Of a stretch of 64,000 nt of DNA, positions 51,150-61,342 are shown one piece after another. The stretch is taken from NCBI RefSeq assembly GCF_007995015.1, contig NZ_VORB01000003.1, positions 124,001 through 188,000 of the forward strand, given 5' to 3'. The notes below the pieces were generated by a model that searched no databases, was not told the origin of the DNA, and was given only the letters and a program-made list of their open reading frames with translations. The translations under genes were made by a program, and so were the position numbers. Position 1 is the stretch's first letter. Each line of letters starts with the position of its first letter. Origin of the DNA: Luteibaculum oceani. GTDB taxonomy: Bacteria; Bacteroidota; Bacteroidia; Flavobacteriales_D; Luteibaculaceae.

Positions 51150-53777
51150 ATGGCAGCAAAGAAAGCGAAAAGCACAGAGACCCCCTTAATGAAGCAGTAC
51201 TATCAGATTAAGGGTAAATATCCAGATGCAATTCTTTTATTTAGGGTCGGAGATTTTTACGAAACCTTTGGAGAGGATGCTGAAAAAGCAGCTTCGATAT
51301 TGGGCATAGTACTTACCCAAAGGAAAAATGGCGCTGCATCCTCTGTAGCCCTCGCTGGATTTCCACACCATGCCTTAGACACGTATTTACCTAAACTTGT
51401 AAAAGCAGGCCTACGTGTTGCTATTTGCGACCAGCTCGAAGACCCAAAGAAAACCAAGACCATAGTTAAAAGAGGAGTTACTGAATTGGTAACGCCAGGT
51501 GTAACCCTTAACGATAAAGTACTCGATCAAAAACAAAACAACTTTCTGGCGTCCGTCCATTTGGGTGGATTAAAAATTGGGGTCTCTTTTCTAGATATCT
51601 CCACAGGTGAGTTTCTATTATCTCAAGGAGATGCACAATATGTAGACAAGCTAATTCAGAGCTTTCAACCATCAGAAGTCTTGGTAGAAAAAAGATATCG
51701 AGATCAATTTCCAGAGCTTTTTGGAAAAAACCACAATTTATTCTTCTTAGAAGACTGGGCTTTTAATCCGGAATTTGCCTACGATTTACTTACCGAATGT
51801 TTTAGAGTAAAATCGCTTAAAGGATACGGAGTTGAAAATTATGGTGACGGAATTATTGCGGCAGGGGCAATTTTACAATACCTAAAAGACACCCACCACC
51901 ACGAAACCCAACACCTAAATGGAATTGCCCGAATAGATGAGGCGGCTTATGTTTGGTTAGATCGATTTACAATAAGAAACCTTGAAATCCTGCAAAGCAA
52001 CAGTCCCGATGGAATTGGATTAATAGACATCCTCGACCACACAGTAAGTTCCATGGGATCTAGACTATTGAAAAGGTGGCTGGTTTTACCCCTTAAGGAT
52101 AAAAATGAAATAGAATTACGCCACGCTGCGGTAGATTTTTTTAAGCAGCAATCGGAGATAAAAGAGCAATTGCGCCTCGACTTAAAGCAAATATCTGACC
52201 TGGAACGCCTAAGTGCTAAAATTGCTACCAAACGAGTTAACCCTAGAGAGTTATTACAGCTAAGCAAAAGCCTAGGCCAGCTTCCAAAATTAATAGAGCT
52301 GCTAAAGGAAAGTGAAAGCAAGCTCATTAACCATTTGCGCGCCCAATTAAATCCTTGTACCGATTTATACCAGAAAATTAATTGTACCATACAAGAAGAC
52401 GCCCCATTATTACTCTCTAAAGGCAACGTGGTAAAAGAAGGTGTTAATCCAGAACTGGATGAATTAAGGAATTTAGCGAATCATGGCAAAGACCAATTGC
52501 TAGCCATGCAACACCGCGAAATCGAAAACACAGGTATTCCATCCTTAAAAATTGCTTTCAACAACGTTTTCGGTTACTACATTGAAGTTAGGAATACACA
52601 CAAGGATAAAGTTCCTGAAAACTGGATAAGGAAGCAGACTTTAGTATCTGCGGAACGATACATAACCGAGGAATTAAAAGAGTTTGAGCAGAAAATCCTA
52701 GGCGCTGAGGATAAGATTCAAGTAATAGAGCAGCAAATCTATGAGGAACTGGTATCGGAGTTACTCCAATATCTAGACGCCATTAAGCTAAACGCCCAAA
52801 TTATTGGCCAGCTAGATGTACTCTCTTGTTTTGCCCATACGGCGATAATTAATAACTACTGCAAACCCAGCATAACGAACGGTACTGAAATTGAGATCGA
52901 AAATGGAAGGCATCCCGTTATAGAGCAAGCACTGGGGGACAACGAAGAATATATCCCTAATAGCATTAGGCTGGATAATTCCGCTAACCAGATTTTAATG
53001 ATTACCGGTCCTAACATGTCAGGTAAATCGGCCGTTTTGCGCCAAACCGCCCTGATCTGTTTAATGGCCCAAGCTGGCTCTTTTGTTCCAGCCGAAGCCC
53101 TTAATTTAGGTGTCCTGGATAAAATATTCTCCCGAGTGGGAGCGTCTGATAACATCTCCTCTGGGGAGTCGACCTTTATGGTTGAAATGAATGAAACTGC
53201 CTCCATTTTGAATAATATTTCTGACCGAAGCTTAATTCTGATGGACGAAATTGGAAGAGGAACAAGTACTTACGACGGAATAAGCATTGCCTGGAGTATT
53301 GCTGAGTTTTTGCACGAAAACCCAAAAGCTAAAGCCAAAACACTTTTTGCAACCCACTACCATGAGCTCAACCAAATGGCAAAAAAGTTCGATAGGATAA
53401 AGAACTTTAACGTAGCCATTAAGGAAGTAGACAAAAAAGTGTTATTCCTCCGAAAGTTAGTTCCAGGTGGATCGGAGCACTCATTTGGTATTCACGTGGC
53501 CAAATTAGCTGGGATGCCAAATCAAGTAATAAAAAGAGCAGAGACGGTTTTAAAGTCGCTGGAAAAAAGCCATCGGGAAACGGGAAAAGAAAAGGGAGCC
53601 AGCATAAATATACCCGACCCAGAAATGCAGTTAAGCATATTTAAATTAGACGATCCCGTATTGGAGCAAATTAGAGATGAACTTTTGAATTTGGATATAA
53701 ATTCATTGACTCCAGTAGAGGCTTTGATGAAGCTAAATGAGATTCAAAAATGGGTTGGAGCAAATGCTAAAAAATAA
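51150..53777 (+). CDS. mutS: DNA mismatch repair protein MutS
   Basis: About 875 residues. It recognises mispairs and insertion loops. N-terminal FRVGDFYETFGEDA includes the Phe-x-Glu mismatch reader. Walker A GPNMSGKSAV (~620), SRVGASDNISSGESTFMVEM and Walker B LILMDEIGRGTSTYDG with ATHYHEL are present. I choose ATG 51150; the annotated GTG nine bases upstream is less likely. A MutL gene is not adjacent. Confidence 0.96.
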   Translation: MAAKKAKSTETPLMKQYYQIKGKYPDAILLFRVGDFYETFGEDAEKAASILGIVLTQRKNGAASSVALAGFPHHALDTYLPKLVKAGLRVAICDQLEDPKKTKTIVKRGVTELVTPGVTLNDKVLDQKQNNFLASVHLGGLKIGVSFLDISTGEFLLSQGDAQYVDKLIQSFQPSEVLVEKRYRDQFPELFGKNHNLFFLEDWAFNPEFAYDLLTECFRVKSLKGYGVENYGDGIIAAGAILQYLKDTHHHETQHLNGIARIDEAAYVWLDRFTIRNLEILQSNSPDGIGLIDILDHTVSSMGSRLLKRWLVLPLKDKNEIELRHAAVDFFKQQSEIKEQLRLDLKQISDLERLSAKIATKRVNPRELLQLSKSLGQLPKLIELLKESESKLINHLRAQLNPCTDLYQKINCTIQEDAPLLLSKGNVVKEGVNPELDELRNLANHGKDQLLAMQHREIENTGIPSLKIAFNNVFGYYIEVRNTHKDKVPENWIRKQTLVSAERYITEELKEFEQKILGAEDKIQVIEQQIYEELVSELLQYLDAIKLNAQIIGQLDVLSCFAHTAIINNYCKPSITNGTEIEIENGRHPVIEQALGDNEEYIPNSIRLDNSANQILMITGPNMSGKSAVLRQTALICLMAQAGSFVPAEALNLGVLDKIFSRVGASDNISSGESTFMVEMNETASILNNISDRSLILMDEIGRGTSTYDGISIAWSIAEFLHENPKAKAKTLFATHYHELNQMAKKFDRIKNFNVAIKEVDKKVLFLRKLVPGGSEHSFGIHVAKLAGMPNQVIKRAETVLKSLEKSHRETGKEKGASINIPDPEMQLSIFKLDDPVLEQIRDELLNLDINSLTPVEALMKLNEIQKWVGANAKK

Positions 53778-53780
53778 TTG

Positions 53781-53810
53781 TTGGCTGTAATAGATAGATT
53801 TTTATATTTG
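53781..53810 (+). promoter_or_regulatory. Promoter of the tRNA-Gly/tRNA-Leu unit
   Basis: TTG (53781-53783), 19-base spacer, TATATTTG (53803-53810), 11 bases before the mature tRNA-Gly. Confidence 0.8.
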
Positions 53811-53821
53811 CACCCACATTT

Positions 53822-53897
<76 letters not shown>

Positions 53898-53920
53898 CTT
53901 TTCTCAACAGAGAAAGCCCT

Positions 53921-54003
53921 GCCCGGGTGGTGGAATTGGTAGACACGCAGGACTTAAAATCCTGTGGCCTTTGGCTGTACGGGTTCAAGTCCCGTCCCGG
54001 GTA
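53921..54003 (+). tRNA. tRNA-Leu (TAA)
   Basis: 83 bases, class II with a long variable arm (TGGCCTTTGGCTG). Acceptor GCCCGGG/CCCGGGT, anticodon loop ACTTAAA with anticodon TAA, T-arm ACGGGTTCAAGTCCCGT. CCA is not fully encoded (CAA follows the discriminator). Confidence 0.96.
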
Positions 54004-54006
54004 CAA

Positions 54007-54058
54007 AACAGAGCGAGAAACAGAGTGAGAGCGGAGTTTCTCGCTCTGTTTTTTTTTA
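54007..54058 (+). terminator. Terminator of the tRNA unit, with a tRNA-Gly-like arm
   Basis: A perfect 15-bp stem AACAGAGCGAGAAAC / GTTTCTCGCTCTGTT (54007-54021, 54036-54050), 14-base loop, then a T-run. The arm shares GTTTCTCGCTC with the 3' end of the tRNA-Gly (53885-53895). Confidence 0.92.
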
Positions 54059-54157
54059 TACCCATTTCTATTTATTTCCTACTTTATCGTATCGGACAAG
54101 GAAAACACAAATTTTCTTAATGGTTTCACTTCCTGTAAAACATGACTTTGCAGGAAT

Positions 54158-54165
54158 TATTTTTG
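54158..54165 (+). promoter_or_regulatory. Possible -7 element of the exported unknown gene
   Basis: TATTTTTG, exact consensus, 44 bases before the GTG start; no TTG at a suitable distance. Confidence 0.4.
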
Positions 54166-54209
54166 CCGCCAACAATACATAATCCACTGATTAACAATAC
54201 CGTACAATA

Positions 54210-55079
54210 GTGAGTAAACTTCGAAACTTCATTCTATTTAGCTTTCTTTTTACTTTTTCTTCCATCTGCATTTACGCCCAAACACCAACCAATGCAGAAA
54301 AGGACAGCTTGTACATCGTTCATTATGAAGACCATAAATCGCCGGATAAGGTATTACATGCCGAACCCCTATTTATTGATCTAATACGAGATTTAGGTGC
54401 TAGGAAGGGCGAAAGAGAATGGAACATCGGAATGGGGATAACCGATAATCTAAAATTCGACTCCTACGAAGCATTAATCGAATACGAATGGGCTCCTATA
54501 AATCGCTTGGGATTGGAGGTAGAACTTCCCTTTACCTTCTATTCACCATTAAACGGCACAGAAACTGCTAAAGTCCCTTCCAACAGATTAAACAGCCTTA
54601 AACTAGCCGCCCAATGGTCCTTTTTTGTAAGCGAGGAAAAAGCAACCTCCATGGCTTTAGGCTATATCAATGAATTTGAATTATCCAGCTTCGACCAGTT
54701 TGCAAAACCACTGATAAAAGGAAATATTTACAATCCATTTCTTGTAGTCGCCAAAAGGTGGGGCACAAATTTTCACTCCCTGCTATACACTGGACCTCTT
54801 ATCGAGACTGAGTTTAAGAGTAACCACACTCACGTGGTTTATATGGTGAATAGCAACTTCCATTACATGATCGCAGGAACTCGAAACTTTATTGGGGTGG
54901 AGTTCAATAAGTCATTCGGACCGGCGGATTTTGACATGACTATCCGACCTCAAATGAGGGTAGGAATTGCAGATAATTTATTGATAGGTATTGTAGCTGG
55001 AATTCCAGTAAGTCGTGAGAACCAACGATTAAGCTCTTTCCTTCGCCTTATTTGGGAACCTCACCATAAAACACATTAA
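54210..55079 (+). CDS. Exported protein of unknown function with HAEPLF motif
   Basis: 289 residues. Signal peptide (SKLRNFILFSFLFTFSSICIYAQ). The motif KVLHAEPLFIDLIRDLGARKGEREWNIG (start of mature region) and an even spread of amphipathic strands to the end (YEALIEYEWAPINRLGLEVELPFTFY, LAAQWSFFV, FIGVEFNKSFG, PQMRVGIADNLLIGIVAGI) suggest an outer-membrane beta-barrel. I have seen this motif in Bacteroidota hypothetical proteins but know no function. Start GTG at 54210. It follows the tRNA terminator and is monocistronic. Confidence 0.72.
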   Translation: MSKLRNFILFSFLFTFSSICIYAQTPTNAEKDSLYIVHYEDHKSPDKVLHAEPLFIDLIRDLGARKGEREWNIGMGITDNLKFDSYEALIEYEWAPINRLGLEVELPFTFYSPLNGTETAKVPSNRLNSLKLAAQWSFFVSEEKATSMALGYINEFELSSFDQFAKPLIKGNIYNPFLVVAKRWGTNFHSLLYTGPLIETEFKSNHTHVVYMVNSNFHYMIAGTRNFIGVEFNKSFGPADFDMTIRPQMRVGIADNLLIGIVAGIPVSRENQRLSSFLRLIWEPHHKTH

Positions 55080-55172
55080 CGCCTATTTGTAGGAAGTCAT
55101 AAACCGTTTTTCATAGTTTTCTGAGCTTAGCCTGAATTTTAGCAGGAGAAATAGCCCGTTACAAAAAGGCGT
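55079..55172. terminator. Inverted repeat flanking the convergent ends of the unknown gene and the helicase
   Basis: ACGCCTATTTGT (55079-55090) and ACAAAAAGGCGT (55161-55172) pair with one mismatch and a 70-base loop. It might terminate one or both genes; the long loop makes this weak. Confidence 0.3.
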
Positions 55173-55177
55173 TGGTT

Positions 55178-56539
55178 TTACTTTCTCCCTTTTTTTTTCA
55201 TGTTTTGAATCTTATCCCCTCGCTTTTGCGACTTTTTATATTTCGCCTTAAGCTCGCGATGGTATTTTTTCAAAGCTGGTTTTTCCTTGCTGTTCTTCGC
55301 TAGTTTTTCATGGAAAGCTGGTCCGGCCTCTGGAGCTTTTTTATGGTTGTGTACAGGCTCCTCATCCAGAACTACTCTATTTTTTTCTTCTGGAATCTTT
55401 TTGGGATTGATTTCAACCTCGTTAGGAAACTCCTCAACTGGAATGACACAACCCATTAATTCCTCAATAACGATTTTCAACGGTTCTTCCTTCTCAGTAA
55501 AAAATAAGATGGATTGGCCTAATTTCCCGGCTCTACCCGTCCTTCCTATCCTATGTATGTAATTCTCTGGATAATGAGGAGTATCGAAACTTATAACCGT
55601 TGACACATCATCAATATCCACTCCCCTAGCGATAACATCCGTTGCTATTAACACCCTGCTCTCTCCGCTGGAAAACTGCTCAATTGCCCTTAACCGAGCA
55701 TTTTGCTCTTTTCCTGCGTGTATAATCGAAACTTCTCCTGAAGCTCCAAAGACCTCTTCTAACCTATCTACATTTTCTTTTGATCTAAGGAAAACTATTA
55801 CCCTTTTATGAGTCTCCTTATCCAACAAAATATGCTTCAGAAGATTAACCTTAGTGTAAAAATTAAAAACGGAAAAAGAGGTTTGGTTAATGGTGATAAG
55901 CGGTGCTCCACTTGGCGCTATAGATTCTTTAACCGGATTCAACAATATTTGATCTACAAGCTCGGCAACTTGATCTGTCATCGTTGCCGAAAAAAGTATG
56001 TTTTGTCGTTTTTGAGGCAAGAGATCGAAGAGATGCTGCATTTGAGTCTTATACCCAAAATCCAACATCAAATCGGCTTCATCGATAACCAATTTCTTTG
56101 CCGATTTAAGACTTAACGATTGGGCTAATACCAAATCGTACATTCTTCTTGGTGTTCCCACCACTATGTCAGCCCCCTCTTCCAAAGCCTTTTTTTGTCG
56201 CTTTATATTGTTCGATCCACCATAAACTCCAACCACCCGAACAGAAAGGTAGCTGCATAGTTTTTCAATTTCCGAAACCACTTGCAGTACTAATTCACGG
56301 GTGGGAACTAAAATCAAAACCCTGGGTGGGAGTTGCTCAGAATATTTAAGTTCTTCTAATAATGGTAAGAGGTAAGCTAGTGTTTTACCTGTACCCGTTT
56401 GGGCAATTCCTAGAAAGTCTTTCCCCGATTTTATAGGAGAAAAAGATTTGGATTGGATAGGAGTTGGAACCTCTATCCCCATATCTTGAAGCCCACTTAG
56501 CAGGCCTTTTTTCATTTTAAAATCTTCGAAAGATTCCAT
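55178..56539 (-). CDS. DEAD-box RNA helicase
   Basis: 453 residues. Q motif (SFEDFKMKKGLLSGLQDMG...PTPIQ), AQTGTGKT (46-53), PTREL, GTPRR, DEAD (153-156), SAT, IHAGKEQNAR, RGVDIDDV and HRIGRTGRAG are all present. A lysine-rich C-terminal tail (about 400-453) is expected to bind RNA. It unwinds RNA duplexes during ribosome assembly or mRNA turnover in the cold. It lies 30 bases after the AhpD-like gene on the same strand. Confidence 0.95.
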   Translation of the reverse strand: MESFEDFKMKKGLLSGLQDMGIEVPTPIQSKSFSPIKSGKDFLGIAQTGTGKTLAYLLPLLEELKYSEQLPPRVLILVPTRELVLQVVSEIEKLCSYLSVRVVGVYGGSNNIKRQKKALEEGADIVVGTPRRMYDLVLAQSLSLKSAKKLVIDEADLMLDFGYKTQMQHLFDLLPQKRQNILFSATMTDQVAELVDQILLNPVKESIAPSGAPLITINQTSFSVFNFYTKVNLLKHILLDKETHKRVIVFLRSKENVDRLEEVFGASGEVSIIHAGKEQNARLRAIEQFSSGESRVLIATDVIARGVDIDDVSTVISFDTPHYPENYIHRIGRTGRAGKLGQSILFFTEKEEPLKIVIEELMGCVIPVEEFPNEVEINPKKIPEEKNRVVLDEEPVHNHKKAPEAGPAFHEKLAKNSKEKPALKKYHRELKAKYKKSQKRGDKIQNMKKKGRK

Positions 56540-56569
56540 ATTCCAATAAAATTAAGTACTAGCTTGTTG

Positions 56570-57130
56570 TTAGTATTTAAACCCGTCACCTTTCGATCCC
56601 TCGATTTCTATTCCGGTGGAAAGGACTATCCTGTTTACGAAATTAAAGTAGGCAACAACCAAAATACAATCGAGAATGGCGGAGTCACTCAGCCCCTTTT
56701 CTTTTAAAGGCTCAATATAATTTTGGTGCTCATGGTCTTGTGGATGATGGGTTAAATGCTCGGCAAAGACACAAAGGGAATGATCTACCGGAGATAGATC
56801 CACATTATTGAAGTCTTTCCTCAGCTTCTCTACCTCCTGATCGTTTTTCCAGTATTTATTTAACGCTGAAGCATGATGGACTTGGCAATATTCGCATCCA
56901 TTAGCACTAGAAACCACCACGGCAATCATTTCCCGCTGAGCCCGAGTCAATTCGGATTTAGAATACATGATTTCCATGTACAAATCCATGTGCTTTACAA
57001 TGCTTTCTGGCCTTAGGCTCTGCGCCTTATGAACTTCTGCTAATTGACCTCTAGATCCCTTTAAGTTGTCGTAGATCTCTTTTAATCGACCTTGTGCATT
57101 CGCTTCATCAACAATTTCTATTCTAGCCAT
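56570..57130 (-). CDS. Peroxidase-related protein of the AhpD/carboxymuconolactone decarboxylase family
   Basis: 186 residues with the redox motif ANGCEYCQVHH (C79, C82, H86) of alkylhydroperoxidase-like proteins, on a helical bundle; RPESIVKHMDLYMEIMYSKSELTRAQREMIAV precedes it. Such proteins may reduce hydroperoxides with an external thiol donor; the natural substrate is not known. A terminator hairpin ends 11 bases before the ATG. Its stop is 30 bases before the helicase start, so the two may form an operon. Confidence 0.85.
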   Translation of the reverse strand: MARIEIVDEANAQGRLKEIYDNLKGSRGQLAEVHKAQSLRPESIVKHMDLYMEIMYSKSELTRAQREMIAVVVSSANGCEYCQVHHASALNKYWKNDQEVEKLRKDFNNVDLSPVDHSLCVFAEHLTHHPQDHEHQNYIEPLKEKGLSDSAILDCILVVAYFNFVNRIVLSTGIEIEGSKGDGFKY

Positions 57131-57136
57131 AAGAAC

Positions 57137-57159
57137 AAAAAAGGCTCCCGAAGGAGCCT
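57137..57159 (-). terminator. Terminator of the pyrG-yidC-DUF6438 operon
   Basis: Minus-strand stem AGGCTCC, loop TTCG, GGAGCCT, T-run. It lies between the DUF6438 stop (57169) and the next ATG (57130). Confidence 0.85.
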
Positions 57160-57168
57160 AGAATTAAT

Positions 57169-57726
57169 TTACTTTAAATCCTGCCAGGTATCTAGGTTCT
57201 TGAGCAAGAAACTAAATCGATTAAACAGCGGCCTTAACTCAGCTGGAGCTCCAGCTTTAACGTCAATCTCTTTTTTATTTCCTTCAAGATTATTTACATA
57301 GATTCTATAACCTGGTAAATCGGGAATATAATTTTCATAGGCATTGGGAAGGTCATAAAACCCTACCTCCTTTACCGTATGGTATAAAATCTCTAGGTCT
57401 TCTTTACTTACTACAGCTGTAGAGATAGAGTCTCTCACACCGTGAATCATGGGTGTGTACACCAAATATCCCGACTTGAATATTTCGATAATGTCTACTG
57501 GACAGGTACCAAAACAAGCATCTCTTTGAAATCTAAAAGCCAGGGAATCTTGATAAGAATCGGGCTTATCGTTCGCCTTTTCTCTAAAGGACCTTTGTTT
57601 TTGAAGCATTGCTTCCTCGTTTTTAACTGTTGACGCTTCCTGTTCCGCATTTTTATGCTTACCGCACTTATGCGCCACAAGAGGAAGACTTAAAACCAGT
57701 AATAAGGCAATGCTTTTGATTTTCAT
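57169..57726 (-). CDS. DUF6438-like exported protein
   Basis: 185 residues. Signal-like N-terminus (MKIKSIALLLVLSLPLVAHKCG); a Cys at about 21 with a preceding A-H-K could be a poor lipobox. Then a charged coiled region and a domain from about 68 with the motif RDACFGTCPVDIIEIF, as in the DUF6438 family (x-C-x-G-x-C-P...). Function unknown. It lies four bases after yidC and is the last gene of the pyrG operon. Confidence 0.75.
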   Translation of the reverse strand: MKIKSIALLLVLSLPLVAHKCGKHKNAEQEASTVKNEEAMLQKQRSFREKANDKPDSYQDSLAFRFQRDACFGTCPVDIIEIFKSGYLVYTPMIHGVRDSISTAVVSKEDLEILYHTVKEVGFYDLPNAYENYIPDLPGYRIYVNNLEGNKKEIDVKAGAPAELRPLFNRFSFLLKNLDTWQDLK

Positions 57727-57730
57727 AACT

Positions 57731-59620
57731 TTAGTTCTTAGGGAGGTTATAACCTTTTTGCTTGGCCATTTCCTCTAGTCTTTTCTGAAATTTACTTTTC
57801 CCCTTCCCCTTATTTTTCTCTTTATTCTCCTGGATTTTCTCCAAGATTTTTTTCTCATCAATGATGTAATTCTTAATTACCCACATCTGAGTTATAGAAA
57901 GAAGGTTTGCCGTAAAATAGTAATAACTAAGTCCAGAAGAAAAATTATTGAAGAAAAACAGCATGAAAATTGGGAAGATGTACATCATCACCTTCATGTT
58001 AGGCATTCCCTCTTGCTGCTGAGGCATTTGGCTACTATTCATGGCCGTGTACCCAATAGTTGAAATACACATTAATAGTGTAAACAGGGAAACGTGGTCT
58101 CCATAAAATGGTATTTCGAAAGGAAGGTCTAGAATACTGTCGTATGATGAAAGGTCATCCGCCCATAAAAAGGACTCTTGCCTTAGCTCTATAGAAGCTG
58201 GGAAAAACCTAAACATAGCATACAGAATAGGCATTTGAAATAGCATTGGAATACATCCTGCCAAGGGATTCACCCCTGTTTTTCGATACAAGCCCATGAT
58301 CTCCTGCTGCTTTTTCATGGGATCAGCATTTTTATGCTTTTGGTTTATTTCCTCGATTTGAGGTTTCAAAACCCGCATTTTAGCCGAAGACACAAAGTTC
58401 TTGTAGGTAAGCGGAGATAAAATCAGTTTGATTAAAATGGTTAGCACCAGGATAATTAGTCCATAGCTCATGTTAATAGACTCGAGCAGTCTAAATACAT
58501 GGACGATGAAATACTTGTTTACCCAGCCAAAAATTCCCCAACCAAAATCTATGATTCGATCTAGCTCATTTACCTCGTAACTGTTTAAAATGTGGTAATC
58601 ATTTGGCCCAAAATACCATCGGTAGCTTGCCGTATTTAAAGCGGTTGGATTTAAGGCTGCAGTTGCTGCATACATCTTGGTGTGAACAGTATCCTGGGGA
58701 TCTTTTACAAGCAACTTGGCATCTAAAGGTGCAAATCCTTTTTCGTCTATAATAACAGTAGAAAAGAAGTTCTGTTTGAAAGCAATCCACTCGATGGGTT
58801 CTTCAATGACCTCTTCATCATCACCATTTTCAGTAAGATAATCTCTATCCTCCCCTTTCAGGGTGTAGTATACCGAACATCTTTGCTTTTCGGTCTCAAG
58901 ATGTTTTTCTAGGTTATATCCAGCTGATGACCAAGAAAATCTGGCTCTATTTTGCCCAGTAAAGAAATTATTTAGTCCCACAGGAACAATTTCTTGGCGT
59001 ATATCATAACGGTCTCCAAAAATGGTATACACCACTTCAAGTTTTTCTCCGCTACTGCCTTTGGCTGCATATTTTAACTTCAGGCTATCGCTTTCCTCAA
59101 CAAATGTTTTTTGTTTGAATTTTCCGGTAAAGAATAGATCCTTTGTTGAAACCAACTTACCGTTGTTTTCAGCAAAAACAATCTCGAAATTTTGATATTC
59201 CTGATCAAACAGATGAACTGGCTTACCTCCATAGGTTAAGTAATCTTTAAGGACTATATCCTTAATACTTGCTCCCTTGTTAGAGAAGGTTAGCGTAAAT
59301 TTAGGAGTGGCAATTTCAAATTCCTTTTCATTCCCCTTGCTAGCTGAAGCAAAAACTCCAAACTTCTCTTTAAGCAGTAGCTCTTGAGCCGCAAGCTGAA
59401 TAGAATCTACAGCAGGAACTGTGGAATCTACTGAAGGCTTTAAAACTGCGGATTCATTTAAATCACTGAGGCTATCGGTAACTTCTGCTTCTACACGAGC
59501 AATAGAATCCAGTCTGGCTTTTTCTGCCTTAATTTCTTCTTCGGATGGGGCGGTAAAATAATTGTACCCTACTAAAATAAGTACAATGAGCACCATGCCC
59601 ATTAGCGAATTTCTATCCAT
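57731..59620 (-). CDS. yidC: Membrane protein insertase YidC
   Basis: 629 residues. A single N-terminal transmembrane helix (MGMVLIVLILVGYNYF), a large periplasmic beta-sandwich domain (about 70-330) and the conserved insertase core with five helices (LESINMSYGLIILVLTILIKLILSPLTYK, then NPLAGCIPMLFQMPILYAMFRFFPASIELR). Inserts proteins into the inner membrane alone or with SecYEG. It ends in a lysine-rich tail. It starts 13 bases after the pyrG stop. Confidence 0.96.
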   Translation of the reverse strand: MDRNSLMGMVLIVLILVGYNYFTAPSEEEIKAEKARLDSIARVEAEVTDSLSDLNESAVLKPSVDSTVPAVDSIQLAAQELLLKEKFGVFASASKGNEKEFEIATPKFTLTFSNKGASIKDIVLKDYLTYGGKPVHLFDQEYQNFEIVFAENNGKLVSTKDLFFTGKFKQKTFVEESDSLKLKYAAKGSSGEKLEVVYTIFGDRYDIRQEIVPVGLNNFFTGQNRARFSWSSAGYNLEKHLETEKQRCSVYYTLKGEDRDYLTENGDDEEVIEEPIEWIAFKQNFFSTVIIDEKGFAPLDAKLLVKDPQDTVHTKMYAATAALNPTALNTASYRWYFGPNDYHILNSYEVNELDRIIDFGWGIFGWVNKYFIVHVFRLLESINMSYGLIILVLTILIKLILSPLTYKNFVSSAKMRVLKPQIEEINQKHKNADPMKKQQEIMGLYRKTGVNPLAGCIPMLFQMPILYAMFRFFPASIELRQESFLWADDLSSYDSILDLPFEIPFYGDHVSLFTLLMCISTIGYTAMNSSQMPQQQEGMPNMKVMMYIFPIFMLFFFNNFSSGLSYYYFTANLLSITQMWVIKNYIIDEKKILEKIQENKEKNKGKGKSKFQKRLEEMAKQKGYNLPKN

Positions 59621-59633
59621 AAATCAATGGTAA

Positions 59634-61277
<1,644 letters not shown>

Positions 61278-61287
61278 CTACGGGGCA

Positions 61288-61295
61288 CAAAGTTA
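61288..61295 (-). promoter_or_regulatory. TAnnTTTG element of pyrG
   Basis: Minus-strand TAACTTTG, exact match; predicted leader about 19 bases. No TTG upstream. Confidence 0.5.
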
Positions 61296-61342
61296 CTAAA
61301 TAATTGCTCCTTGCCCCGGATTATATCCTATTAAATACGCTA

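Noticed and set aside
54007-54050. Complete attachment site for a mobile element
   Set aside because: Only an 11-base match to tRNA-Gly is present, it lies within a good terminator, and there is no integrase; kept as a possible scar only.
53964-54182. 72-codon plus-strand frame beginning inside tRNA-Leu
   Set aside because: It overlaps the tRNA and terminator; no coding evidence.
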